Assembly (NCBI RefSeq): GCF_002157585.1
Contig: NZ_BDGB01000161.1
Location: 62,001 to 126,000, forward strand
Origin: Lentilactobacillus parakefiri
GTDB taxonomy: Bacteria; Bacillota; Bacilli; Lactobacillales; Lactobacillaceae
DNA: 64,000 nucleotides
Direction of reading: 5' to 3'
Of this stretch, positions 52,005 through 61,281 are shown in pieces (the first letter of the stretch is position 1; each line of letters opens with the position of its first letter). The translations under genes were made by a program, and so were the position numbers. The notes under the pieces were generated by a model, which ran no database searches, was not told the origin of the DNA, and was given only the letters and a program-made list of their open reading frames with translations.

Positions 52005-52214
52005 GAAATTGTCCTCCTTGAAATTTCGTGAGTCGATTCCGCTTCTTTTCTACGGCTTTAGAATATCAGAATTTGTGTTCAGAATGTTGCTGTGGTGCAA
52101 TTATTCACACATTTTTCGGTTTTTGTTCATAATTAGTAACTTTTGTTATTAATAAAATATTGATTATTCTATATGTGATAATTTTAGGAGGTAAAATACA
52201 CATTTTATTCACCG

Positions 52215-52251
52215 ACGAAAAAAGACCTCAATTTTGTTATTGAGATCTTTC
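52215..52251 (-). terminator. Terminator of lplA
   Basis: AAAGATCTCAA and TTGAGGTCTTT arms with T6 on the minus strand. 160 nt separate it from the lplA stop; the region 52252-52413 holds nothing recognisable, and 52005-52214 is the LRR gene's promoter region. Confidence 0.7.
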
Positions 52252-52413
52252 CTATCCATACATTTCAATAATAATGAGCTTGGGTACCAAGTTTGAAATC
52301 TAACCTTTCAATACAATAAAGCACTGGTAAATGAGGACTCAATTTCCCGTTAACTTTCACATTTATTGATCAAGCACTATAATCAACATGCTTTCCGTTC
52401 AGCTCTCCAAAGC

Positions 52414-53436
52414 CTATTCGCTCTTCTCAAAACTACTCATCAAAAAGTTAGTCAACTGATCCTCATCAACAGTCTCAATCCCAGCCTTCTTAACCGCGCG
52501 CTTAACATTCCACCGACTGGGTTTCTTCCCACTCAAGGCAGCTTCAACGGTATTCAAATCACCATCAACCTTGAAGAACGGGTTGAACTTCAGATGGGAA
52601 AGCTTGCCGTCATCAATCGTCCAATTGATCCCCAGTTTACCCTGGTCAAATTCAGTATCGGCGTAATCATAGTAGCCGGGATTGTGACCAAAGTTCCAGG
52701 CATCGGTACCATAGGTTTCCTCAAGCCGTTTGTCCGCATTATCCCAATCCTCGTCCGTCATGTGATAAGTCTCAATATCATCTAGTGACTTGACGTTGAA
52801 GATTTCTTTTAATAAATATTCCCGGAAATCGGCCATCGTCATCCCATCAGGAAGAAAGTCCTTCAAATTAATAATCGGACTGCGCTTGGAGCGGACTCCG
52901 AGCCCCTTTTGAATCTCCATCTGGTCTTCAGTGAGAACCTTTCTGGCGTTTTCAATATTCAGATCATACATAATCGTGCCGCCGGCAGCCAAGCCTTGCC
53001 CACTCTTAAACATGGTCATGCCAGACCATTTCTTACCGTCTAAAATCAGATCACTGGAGTTCTCCTTCATTTTAACGTCAATGTTCAATTTGCGAAGCGC
53101 TTTCAAAACTGGTTCTGCAAAATGCCCATAATCGCCAAAATCATCAGCGTTATCCGTCAGAATGTTTTCAAAGATAAAGTTCCCCAGATCGTGGTAGACG
53201 GCCCCGCCACCCGACGTTCGCCGAACCAACTCAATGTCGTGTTCGTGCAGATAGTCAACGTCGACTTCGGCCCAAACGTTCTGATTACGGCCGATAATCA
53301 CTGATGGCTTGTTAATATAGAACATAAATCCGTGTCCAGGAAGTTTAAGATCGTTCACAAAATAGTTGTCCAACGATTGGTTGACCCGCGCGTCATAACT
53401 GGGTTTGCCATTTCTAGAAATATCAATGAGGTACAT
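52414..53436 (-). CDS. lplA: Lipoate-protein ligase
   Basis: A 340-residue LplA-type ligase that activates free lipoate with ATP and attaches it to a lysine of lipoyl domains. PSVIIGRNQNVWAEVDVDYL and VRRTSGGGAVYHDLGNFIF are the lipoate and lipoyl-AMP binding motifs; KWSGMTMFKSGQGLAAGGTI contains the catalytic Lys. A C-terminal accessory domain is present (about 250-340). GGGGGGAATG precedes ATG 53436. Divergent from the gene of a lipoyl-carrier protein, its likely client. Confidence 0.93.
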   Translation of the reverse strand: MYLIDISRNGKPSYDARVNQSLDNYFVNDLKLPGHGFMFYINKPSVIIGRNQNVWAEVDVDYLHEHDIELVRRTSGGGAVYHDLGNFIFENILTDNADDFGDYGHFAEPVLKALRKLNIDVKMKENSSDLILDGKKWSGMTMFKSGQGLAAGGTIMYDLNIENARKVLTEDQMEIQKGLGVRSKRSPIINLKDFLPDGMTMADFREYLLKEIFNVKSLDDIETYHMTDEDWDNADKRLEETYGTDAWNFGHNPGYYDYADTEFDQGKLGINWTIDDGKLSHLKFNPFFKVDGDLNTVEAALSGKKPSRWNVKRAVKKAGIETVDEDQLTNFLMSSFEKSE

Positions 53437-53520
53437 CTGACATTCCCCCCTTGTTCAAATTCTCGTACATCTCTAATTATACGGTATAATTGAGGTAAAT
53501 AATATCGAGGCGGTGTCGTT

Positions 53521-53898
53521 ATGGCAAAAATTTCCATTTGGCAAAAAATCATTAATTTCTTCACTGGCAAAAAGCAATCGGTGCAAGCTCCCGCTGAGGT
53601 CAAAGACGGGATTTGGTACCGAAAGGAAGCTGACGGTAACTACCTATTGGGCATCGACAAATCGGTCTATGATTTGATGGGTAAGATTACCTTCGCCGAT
53701 TTTCCCAACCAATTAGATACGATTGAAGTCGATGACGATCTATTGGATATCGAGGGCGATAAATCGGTGGAAACTCTGAAATCACCAATTTCCGGCCGCA
53801 TTGTGGCGCGGAATAAAGAAATCGGCAAAGATATCCAAACCCTCAACAAGCCCGACCCAGAGGTCAATTGGATTGCCAAAGTTCAACCGGCAGCCTAG
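53521..53898 (+). CDS. GcvH-like lipoyl carrier protein
   Basis: A 125-residue protein with the H-protein fold: YRKEADGNYLLGIDKSVYDL, then GKITFADFP. The lipoyl site is K81 in EGDKSVETLKSPISG, spaced from the SPxSG turn as in GcvH (K-x7-P-x2-G). An N-terminal extension IWQKIINFFTGKKQ is amphipathic. No glycine-cleavage genes (P, T, L) are in the window. It may act as a lipoate relay that passes lipoyl groups to 2-oxoacid dehydrogenase E2, or serve the stress-linked lipoyl systems with macrodomain and sirtuin partners. Confidence 0.85.
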   Translation: MAKISIWQKIINFFTGKKQSVQAPAEVKDGIWYRKEADGNYLLGIDKSVYDLMGKITFADFPNQLDTIEVDDDLLDIEGDKSVETLKSPISGRIVARNKEIGKDIQTLNKPDPEVNWIAKVQPAA

Positions 53899-53985
53899 TT
53901 ATTCAAATAAATCGAACAAATCTTTAGCCACTTTCGAAAAAAGAACTATAATGAAGTTAGATCAAATAGAAGGAGGTAATTATTT

Positions 53986-54207
53986 ATGGCTGAAGAACCA
54001 GGTGCAGAATCTCCATTATTGAACCAAATGATGTCTGAGGCATTCGACTGGAGCGATCAAAAATTACCAGTCCGTGATGCTATTTGGGACTACTACATGG
54101 AAAAGAATGACCACGATACTCTCAAGACCGAAAAGGATGTTGAACCTTACATGAACATGTCAACTGACGATCTCAAGAGCAAAGCTGAAGCATTACTCAA
54201 GAAGTAA
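53986..54207 (+). CDS. Small acidic protein, unknown
   Basis: A 73-residue acidic, helical protein (DWSDQKLPVRDAIWDYYMEK). AAGGAGG stands 9 nt before ATG 53986 and a weak terminator follows. Follows the GcvH-like gene after 87 nt. I do not recognise the family. Confidence 0.7.
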   Translation: MAEEPGAESPLLNQMMSEAFDWSDQKLPVRDAIWDYYMEKNDHDTLKTEKDVEPYMNMSTDDLKSKAEALLKK

Positions 54208-54254
54208 TTTTCGGTGGTTAATAAAATACCCGCACTAGTTTCGTGCTAGGCGTT

Positions 54255-54295
54255 CAAATGATCTTCAGGCTGTGATGGCTTGGGGGTCATTTTTT
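54255..54295 (+). terminator. Probable terminator
   Basis: AATGATC and GGTCATTTTTT arms with a bulged inner part, after the small acidic protein gene. Confidence 0.55.
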
Positions 54296-54296
54296 C

Positions 54297-54335
54297 AGAG
54301 TGGGACTTAAAGCGGTTAGTTTCCTGCCATATAAT
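54297..54335 (+). repeat. Modular hairpin element, truncated copy 9
   Basis: Carries only the 5' block AGAGTGGGACTTAAAGC and GGTTAGTTTCC, exactly as in copies 1 and 8; the 3' half (GGCCGGAAACTGC) is missing before the next gene's stop at 54398. Confidence 0.7.
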
Positions 54336-54397
54336 AGCAAAACTTAAAAAGTCGAGGATAAGATAATCACTACTTTGCCTGCGCCTCCAAAAATACT

Positions 54398-55171
54398 TTA
54401 TCGTAGCAAGTACCCCCCATCAACCGGCAGCATCACCCCTGTGACATAATCTGATGCCTGACTCTCCAGAAAGACAACTGGCCCCATCAACTCTTCGGGC
54501 ACACCCCATTCCCCAGATGGAATATGGGCTTTGATTTCCGGTCCACGAATCGGGTCCTCCTGCAGAGGCTTGGTCATATCCGTCTTAATATAGCCCGGCG
54601 CAAGACCATTGACCTGAATATTATAGGGTGCCAGTGCGTCGGCGTATGCTTTAGTCAACCCTAGAACTGCGTGCTTACTTGCAGTATACGGGAAAATGAA
54701 CTTACCAGCCCGATATGATTGCATCGAACCAATGTTAATAATCTTGCCGCTCTTTTGTTTAACCATCACCTTGGCTGCCTCGTGTGATAAATAATAGAGG
54801 GCGTTCAGGTTTAGGTCAATTACCTTTTTCCAATCTTCATCTGAAAAATCAAGGACATCATTGCGAATTTGCATCCCTGCATTATTCACTAAAATATCCA
54901 AGTGCCCAAACTGATCCAAAACAGCTTGAATGACCTCAGCCGCTGCGCCATCTGCCGTAATGTCCTTCTGCAGAAAACCGATTTGTTGGCCATTTCCTTC
55001 AACTGCTTTTTGAGCTTCCTCCCAGCCCTTTTGTGATCGGCTCACAATAAACACATCGGCCCCATACATAGACAGAGCAATTGAATAGTTCAGGCCCAAT
55101 CCGGATGCACCACCGGTGACCAATGCAACTTTGTTCGTAAGTGAAAAGCTATCTTTGTCGAATGCTGTCAT
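54398..55171 (-). CDS. Short-chain dehydrogenase (KduD/gluconate 5-dehydrogenase type)
   Basis: A 257-residue classical SDR. The start is ATG 55171 behind GAGGAGG. TGGASGLG is the NAD(P) motif, NNAG the structural motif, and catalytic Ser, Tyr and Lys are seen in INIGSMQSYRAG and FPYTASKHAV. Ends VTGVMLPVDGGYLLR. Similarity is to KduD-like and gluconate/ketogluconate reductases; the sugar acid is not determined. Monocistronic. Confidence 0.87.
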   Translation of the reverse strand: MTAFDKDSFSLTNKVALVTGGASGLGLNYSIALSMYGADVFIVSRSQKGWEEAQKAVEGNGQQIGFLQKDITADGAAAEVIQAVLDQFGHLDILVNNAGMQIRNDVLDFSDEDWKKVIDLNLNALYYLSHEAAKVMVKQKSGKIINIGSMQSYRAGKFIFPYTASKHAVLGLTKAYADALAPYNIQVNGLAPGYIKTDMTKPLQEDPIRGPEIKAHIPSGEWGVPEELMGPVVFLESQASDYVTGVMLPVDGGYLLR

Positions 55172-55312
55172 TTGGAAATCCTCCTCTAAATTAAACAAGT
55201 GATGAGTTGACCTTCATTGTCTATCATCTTACTACCGGTCAGTTAGGGCATGTAGAACGGGCAATTTCATAATTAAACCCGGCATCCCCACCAAATGAGT
55301 ATTGAAAGCCCA

Positions 55313-55615
55313 TTACAATCTCGGAACCACCTGCTTAGCATAATTAAAAACTAGCGCCTTCTTCACGGAAAATTCGTTCACCATGTATGAACCGTCACCA
55401 GACAGGTAGGCTTCCTTATAAGGAATGAAATAATGCGGGTGTCGATAGCCACTTTCCAGCTTTGGGTTACACTTAACTGCCAAAGCCGGGTGCCCGGCAA
55501 CGGCAATCCGCACCCGCACTGATCCCTTTGGTGACAATGAAATAAGGGCAACGAATAAGAAAATGCTTACGATTAAAATGCCAATATATTTAAGGATCCG
55601 CTTCAAATAACGCAT
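55313..55615 (-). CDS. Small membrane-anchored protein A
   Basis: A 100-residue protein with an N-terminal anchor (RILKYIGILIVSIFLFVALI) and an outside part containing VRIAVAGHPALAVKCNPKLE and YFIPYKEAYLSG. Related to the next upstream gene (matching xxxAxxxCxPK and IPxxxAY). AAGGGGG precedes ATG 55615. Function unknown. Confidence 0.7.
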   Translation of the reverse strand: MRYLKRILKYIGILIVSIFLFVALISLSPKGSVRVRIAVAGHPALAVKCNPKLESGYRHPHYFIPYKEAYLSGDGSYMVNEFSVKKALVFNYAKQVVPRL

Positions 55616-55630
55616 GGTCTTCCCCCTTGG

Positions 55631-55966
55631 TTAGCCCAAAAATTGATTTAGTGGCGTCGCAACATGAAAAGTCCCCATGAAACTTCTGATAGCAAACGCC
55701 GATACCCGTCCACCAGCTTGTTGATCCGTGTAGGCATATTTAATTGGGATCGAATAAACCGGCATTTTGAAAAATTTACTTTCCTTTGGGTGATACTTTG
55801 GATGACACCTGATCACGCTCATTGGTGAAGCACCATTAATAATCATCGTCGTTCCCACCGCATTCTTTGGTGGTAACGTTGCTGCTAAAAACAGCAACAT
55901 GATTAGTCCCAGAATTGAATAGGTGACAATTTTAAACTTGGATCTGTGTCGAACTTTTTTCCCCAT
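55631..55966 (-). CDS. Small membrane-anchored protein B
   Basis: A 111-residue protein; start ATG 55966 (GGGGGA upstream). Anchor FKIVTYSILGLIMLLFLAAT, then INGASPMSVIRCHPKYHPKE and YSIPIKYAYTDQQAGG. One Cys and the CxPK and IPxKYAY blocks match protein A: a duplicated pair. 15 nt separates the genes. Confidence 0.7.
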   Translation of the reverse strand: MGKKVRHRSKFKIVTYSILGLIMLLFLAATLPPKNAVGTTMIINGASPMSVIRCHPKYHPKESKFFKMPVYSIPIKYAYTDQQAGGRVSAFAIRSFMGTFHVATPLNQFLG

Positions 55967-55995
55967 CCTTAAATCCCCCAATTTTCCTGAATAGA

Positions 55996-56310
55996 CTACT
56001 TTTCTAATTTCGCCTTGCCAGCCGCCAAAACGGCATCTGAGACATACTCGCTCGTAAACCGCTGGAGCGGCGTGTACTGGTGGCGATCCTTGAAAGCCAC
56101 CGGAATTGCCTGGACAATTCCGACCATCAAATTATTTTCGGTGATAAAAATTTGGCCGACCTGCTTAAACTTCCCCTTGGTGTGTTTGCCGGTCCGCCAG
56201 CTATGTAGCTTAAAATCCCCGGATTCATCGCGTTTAATGCGATATTGTCCGGAGTCATCGGTCTCAAGTGGAACGCCGATGAATTGGTTCACTTCGTACT
56301 TGCCTTTCAT
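55996..56310 (-). CDS. Small soluble protein, first of the three-gene unit
   Basis: A 104-residue basic protein (start ATG 56310, GGGCGG upstream; ATG 56328 has no site). Sequence YEVNQFIGVPLETDDSGQYR with beta alternation, then GQIFITENNLMVGIVQAIPV. No signal peptide. Leads an operon with the two anchored proteins. Family not recognised. Confidence 0.65.
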   Translation of the reverse strand: MKGKYEVNQFIGVPLETDDSGQYRIKRDESGDFKLHSWRTGKHTKGKFKQVGQIFITENNLMVGIVQAIPVAFKDRHQYTPLQRFTSEYVSDAVLAAGKAKLEK

Positions 56311-56446
56311 GAATTTCCGCCCTTTCATGACTAAATTGTGACTAAAGTTAGAATTAAAATCTAATCTTTTTCAAAACACAACAATTATACTAATTTATAC
56401 TATACAATAATAGTATAATAATTTTTTCGAGTAATGGGGTGAAATA

Positions 56447-57286
56447 ATGAATCAAATTAAATTGGTAACCGACTCGGCGGCCCATCTGTCAAAGGCAGAT
56501 CTTCAGGCGTACGGTATTTCCGTGCTCAACCCGCCAATCGTCATGGACGGCAAGCTGTTCGGCTACGTCAATAAAATTAGTAGTGAGAAGTTTTTGCAAT
56601 TATTTGACCAGTGTTCAAATAAACCGGTCATTGGCGACATTTCGGTCGGTGAAATTACCCGGCTGTATAACGAACTGGGGGCAGATGGCAGTCAGATTCT
56701 CTCCATACATTTAAGCGATAAATTATCCAACACTTATGCAAATGCCAGAACCGCTGCCAGCAAATCAACCAGTCAAGTGACCGTCGTCAACAGTCAAGTC
56801 ACGGCGGCCGGTCTATCCTATCAGGTGCTGGAAGCTGCCAAGCTAATTGCGGCCGGCAAATCCATCCCAGAGATTTTGCCTCAGTTGGCAAAGATTCGAA
56901 ACCGGACCCGGATCTTCTTTTCAGTCCGCAACAACCAACAAATTGTTAATAATCGGATCATCGGCAAGCTTCGCGGTTTCTTGGGCAAACACGCCAACAC
57001 CGCCTACATGATTAAATTTGGCGATAATGATTTCGACTTGGTCGCCCACGGCTCCAAAGATGAATCCCTTAACGACTTCTGGCGGACCCAGATGCAGGTG
57101 ATGCACGACGAATGCATTGTTAAGCTGACAATTCTACACTCCGGCACCAATGCCCGTGCTCAGTTCCTCCGGGAAATGCTTAACGATGAGTTCCCATTTG
57201 TTCCAATTTCAATTGTGCCGACCAACCCGGAGATGACCACCTTTATTGGCCGGGAATCGACTGGTGTTACCTATCTGTTGGGATAA
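56447..57286 (+). CDS. DegV-family fatty-acid-binding protein (FakB-like)
   Basis: A 279-residue DegV protein. KLVTDSAAHLSKADLQAYGI is the N-terminal signature; ILSIHLSDKLSNTYANART contains the family's Ser/Thr; the C-terminal domain ends FIGRESTGVTYLLG. Relatives present fatty acids to the FakA kinase. No fakA is in the window. A promoter with TATAAT lies near 56412 and GGGGTG precedes ATG 56447. Confidence 0.88.
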   Translation: MNQIKLVTDSAAHLSKADLQAYGISVLNPPIVMDGKLFGYVNKISSEKFLQLFDQCSNKPVIGDISVGEITRLYNELGADGSQILSIHLSDKLSNTYANARTAASKSTSQVTVVNSQVTAAGLSYQVLEAAKLIAAGKSIPEILPQLAKIRNRTRIFFSVRNNQQIVNNRIIGKLRGFLGKHANTAYMIKFGDNDFDLVAHGSKDESLNDFWRTQMQVMHDECIVKLTILHSGTNARAQFLREMLNDEFPFVPISIVPTNPEMTTFIGRESTGVTYLLG

Positions 57287-57312
57287 TTGTCTTCAAAATC
57301 TTCGTAACTTAA

Positions 57313-57354
57313 TAACGGCCGCTAACGCAAATTTCGTGTTAGTGGCCGCTTTTT
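57313..57354. terminator. Terminator between degV and the LacI gene
   Basis: CGGCCGCTAAC and GTTAGTGGCCG arms and T5. The convergent LacI-type gene may also end here. Confidence 0.85.
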
Positions 57355-57368
57355 CATGTATTTTAAAA

Positions 57369-58409
<1,041 letters not shown>

Positions 58410-58440
58410 TCAAATCATTCAGCTTTTATGTATCCAATCG

Positions 58441-58460
58441 TTTTAGTTAATTTACTAAAA
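58441..58460. promoter_or_regulatory. Palindromic operator candidate for the LacI-family gene
   Basis: TTTTAGTTAATTTACTAAAA is a near-perfect 20-nt palindrome 47 nt upstream of the repressor start and 134 nt before pgcA. It suits autoregulation. Confidence 0.55.
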
Positions 58461-58593
58461 TAAATATATGTTCTTTACCTTGATATGTCAAGGATATTCC
58501 GTTATATTGGCGTTTTTGGCTAGTAAACTTGTTGACGTGTGCCTGCTAAATTTCTATAATTAGGGTGATTTGAAATATAAGGAGGGTCATGTC

Positions 58594-60339
58594 GTGGATG
58601 ACAAAATTGAAGACGCTTACCAACAATGGACCAATCAATCTCATTTACCAGAAAATCTTGTGCTTGATTTAAATAAAATGAAAAATGATTCAGACCAAAA
58701 GAAGGATGCCTTTGGAACTGTTCTCTCGTTTGGAACTGCCGGAATGCGTGGCGTGCTTGGTGCCGGAACCAACCGGATGAACATCTACACCGTTCGCCAG
58801 GCCGCAGAAGGACTCGCCTCATTCATGGATACTTTGGATGAAGCAACCCGCAAGCGGGGCGTTGCCATCAGCTTCGATTCCCGTTACCATTCAAAGGAGT
58901 TTGCCCATGAATCGGCAAAAGTTTTGGGGTATCACCATATCCCAACCTTTGTCTTCGACGACATTCGCCCCACACCGGAGTTGTCCTTCGCTGTTCGTCA
59001 CCTGAACACCTATGCCGGGATCATGATTACCGCATCCCACAACCCAAAACAATATAATGGCTTCAAAATTTACGGCCAAGACGGCGGTCAAATGCCACCA
59101 AAGGAATCTGACCTGATTACGTCATACATCCGCAAAAGCAGCGATCTGTTCGCTATCAATGTTACCCCTGAACAGGAACTCCGTGAAGCAAAAGTCATGA
59201 ACCTGATCGGCGAAGCAGTTGACCAAGCTTACCTTGCCAAGGTTCAGACTGTCAACATCGACCACGATTTAATCAAAAACGTCGGTGCCAACATGAAATT
59301 CGTCTACTCACCACTTCACGGAACCGGTAAAGTCATCGCTCGCCGTGCCTTGGAAGCAGCTGGCTTCAAGAATTACGTCGTCGTGCCGGAACAAACCATC
59401 GCCGATCCCGAATTTCCAACCACACCCTTCCCAAATCCTGAGTTCCCACAAGCCTTTGATTTGGCCCGGGAACTTGGCAAGAAGGTCTCAGCCGATGTCT
59501 TGATTGCTTCTGATCCTGACGCCGACCGATTAGGCTGTGCCGTTCGTCAGCCTGATGGCGACTACACCCTGCTAAGTGGTAACCAGATTGCCAGTGTCCT
59601 CTTGAACTATATTTTGGCTGCTAAAAAGAAAGCCGACGACCTGCCGGCTGACGGCACCATCGTCAAATCAATTGTCTCAACTGATTTGGCACCTAAAATT
59701 GCGGCTTCATATGGCGTCGCAACCAACAACGTGTTGACCGGCTTCAAATTCATTGCCGAGGCCATTCACCACTACGAAACTGAGCACGATCACACCTTCC
59801 TGTTTGGCTTTGAAGAAAGCTTCGGGTACCTGATCAAGCCGTTCGTTCGTGATAAAGACGCCATTCAAACGGTGCTCTTACTCGCTGAAGTGGCTGCCTA
59901 CTACAAGAGTCAGGGCAAGACCTTGTACGACGGTGTTCAAGAAATGTTCCAGAAGTATGGCTACTACGCTGAAAAGACCATTGCCAAAGAATTTGACGGC
60001 CTTGACGGTAAAGACAAGATGGCACACATCATGGCAGAACTCCGTGAGAATCCGCTGACCGAATTTAACGGCCACAAGGTCTTGAGCCACGCCGACTATC
60101 AGTCATCTGAACTGACTGATCAAGCTGGCAAACAGACCACAATTGACCTGCCAAAGTCTAACGTCTTGAAATACTGGCTGGATGATGAAACTTGGCTGGC
60201 TGTCCGTCCATCGGGAACTGAACCCAAAGTGAAGTTCTACTTGGAAGTCGATGATAAGAGCCAAGACGCCGCTGACAAGAAACTTGCCGGCTACGTTGAT
60301 GCTGTTGATAAGATGATTGACCAATTAATTAACAACTAA
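58594..60339 (+). CDS. pgcA: Phosphoglucomutase (alpha-D-phosphohexomutase)
   Basis: A 581-residue enzyme interconverting glucose-1- and glucose-6-phosphate (or mannose). The phosphoserine loop is ITASHNPKQYNGFKIY, the metal loop SDPDADRLGCA, the sugar loop GFEESFGYLI, and the phosphate site RPSGTEPKVKFY. The start is GTG 58594 with AAGGAGG 8 nt upstream. The length fits the bacterial PgcA group. It links galactose/glucose use to cell wall and glycolipid precursors (UDP-glucose). Confidence 0.93.
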   Translation: MDDKIEDAYQQWTNQSHLPENLVLDLNKMKNDSDQKKDAFGTVLSFGTAGMRGVLGAGTNRMNIYTVRQAAEGLASFMDTLDEATRKRGVAISFDSRYHSKEFAHESAKVLGYHHIPTFVFDDIRPTPELSFAVRHLNTYAGIMITASHNPKQYNGFKIYGQDGGQMPPKESDLITSYIRKSSDLFAINVTPEQELREAKVMNLIGEAVDQAYLAKVQTVNIDHDLIKNVGANMKFVYSPLHGTGKVIARRALEAAGFKNYVVVPEQTIADPEFPTTPFPNPEFPQAFDLARELGKKVSADVLIASDPDADRLGCAVRQPDGDYTLLSGNQIASVLLNYILAAKKKADDLPADGTIVKSIVSTDLAPKIAASYGVATNNVLTGFKFIAEAIHHYETEHDHTFLFGFEESFGYLIKPFVRDKDAIQTVLLLAEVAAYYKSQGKTLYDGVQEMFQKYGYYAEKTIAKEFDGLDGKDKMAHIMAELRENPLTEFNGHKVLSHADYQSSELTDQAGKQTTIDLPKSNVLKYWLDDETWLAVRPSGTEPKVKFYLEVDDKSQDAADKKLAGYVDAVDKMIDQLINN

Positions 60340-60349
60340 ATTTCTAATC

Positions 60350-60388
60350 AAAAAGCTGCCTGATCTGAAAGGATTGGGCAGCTTTTTT
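60350..60388 (+). terminator. Terminator of pgcA
   Basis: AAAAGCTGCC and GGCAGCTTTTTT arms with a short bulged middle. Confidence 0.9.
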
Positions 60389-60455
60389 GCGATGTAAAAT
60401 GCTACAATTAGTGGTATAGGTCGTATCAAAAGGTCCATTCAAGGGGGAATCGCAA

Positions 60456-61265
60456 TTGAAACGCACAACTCAACTCATCACGGGGGCACTGCTGATGTTT
60501 GGGGCCGCATTGATGCAGGCTCAACCGGCCCACGCCACTGTGGTCAAGAACAGCTTTTTGAAAACCCAACGCACCATTCGTACATACAATATCAATAAGC
60601 ACGCCAAGCTCACTTTGCCCAAAGGGACGGTGGTTCAAGTTGCCGGCACCAAACATCTTCATGGCAATAAATACGTCGACGTTTATGTCGACCGGTTAAG
60701 TTATAACATCAGAAAGCCACTGCTCTCAGTGAAAAAGCCAACTATTTACAGCCACTGGATTCGGGCGAAAGGTGACAACTTTAAGCAGATCCACAAACCA
60801 AGCTACCTGAGCTACTATGCCGCCCAATCCGATGGTAAGCAATCTCACGGTAAGATCAGAACGGAAACCGGCAACCTTTGGAAGGGCACCCGTTTGCCTG
60901 TTGATTACGCGACTTCGGTGGCCGCACGACTGCGGGTCACCACCAACGGCTACCTGGAATACGACGCCAGTTCGCCCTTTGTCTTCAAAATTTCGCCAAA
61001 ACCAACCACCAGCTTGAAAGTGGCAAAAGCCAGCCAGCCCATGGCGAGCGGCAAGACAATCCTGACTTTCAAGTCGCGACTCAAGCAACTCCCCTTTACC
61101 AAGAAGTCGAAGGGCCATTACCAATTGACCATCACGAATGCAGAAGCCGGCACGATCACCGTGGTTCCTAATACTTCCAAGGTTCAAAAGATCTTAACCA
61201 ACTGGATTTTTAAGGTTGGTAAGCAGTCCTGGTATGAAAATAACAGCGTCACCACGTTTAAATAA
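60456..61265 (+). CDS. Secreted protein, tandem paralogue 1
   Basis: A 269-residue exported protein; TTG 60456 follows AAGGGGGA. Signal TQLITGALLMFGAALMQAQP (cut near AHA). The mature part is basic and beta-rich, with TYNINKHAKLTLPKGTVVQV, then ...RLRVTTNGYLEYD. The same layout (KxxxxLPKGT, RLxVTxxGYLEY, C-terminal WYENN/FYVNS) occurs in the next gene. No anchor. Function unknown. Confidence 0.8.
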   Translation: MKRTTQLITGALLMFGAALMQAQPAHATVVKNSFLKTQRTIRTYNINKHAKLTLPKGTVVQVAGTKHLHGNKYVDVYVDRLSYNIRKPLLSVKKPTIYSHWIRAKGDNFKQIHKPSYLSYYAAQSDGKQSHGKIRTETGNLWKGTRLPVDYATSVAARLRVTTNGYLEYDASSPFVFKISPKPTTSLKVAKASQPMASGKTILTFKSRLKQLPFTKKSKGHYQLTITNAEAGTITVVPNTSKVQKILTNWIFKVGKQSWYENNSVTTFK

Positions 61266-61281
61266 GGGGGGGGACCACACC

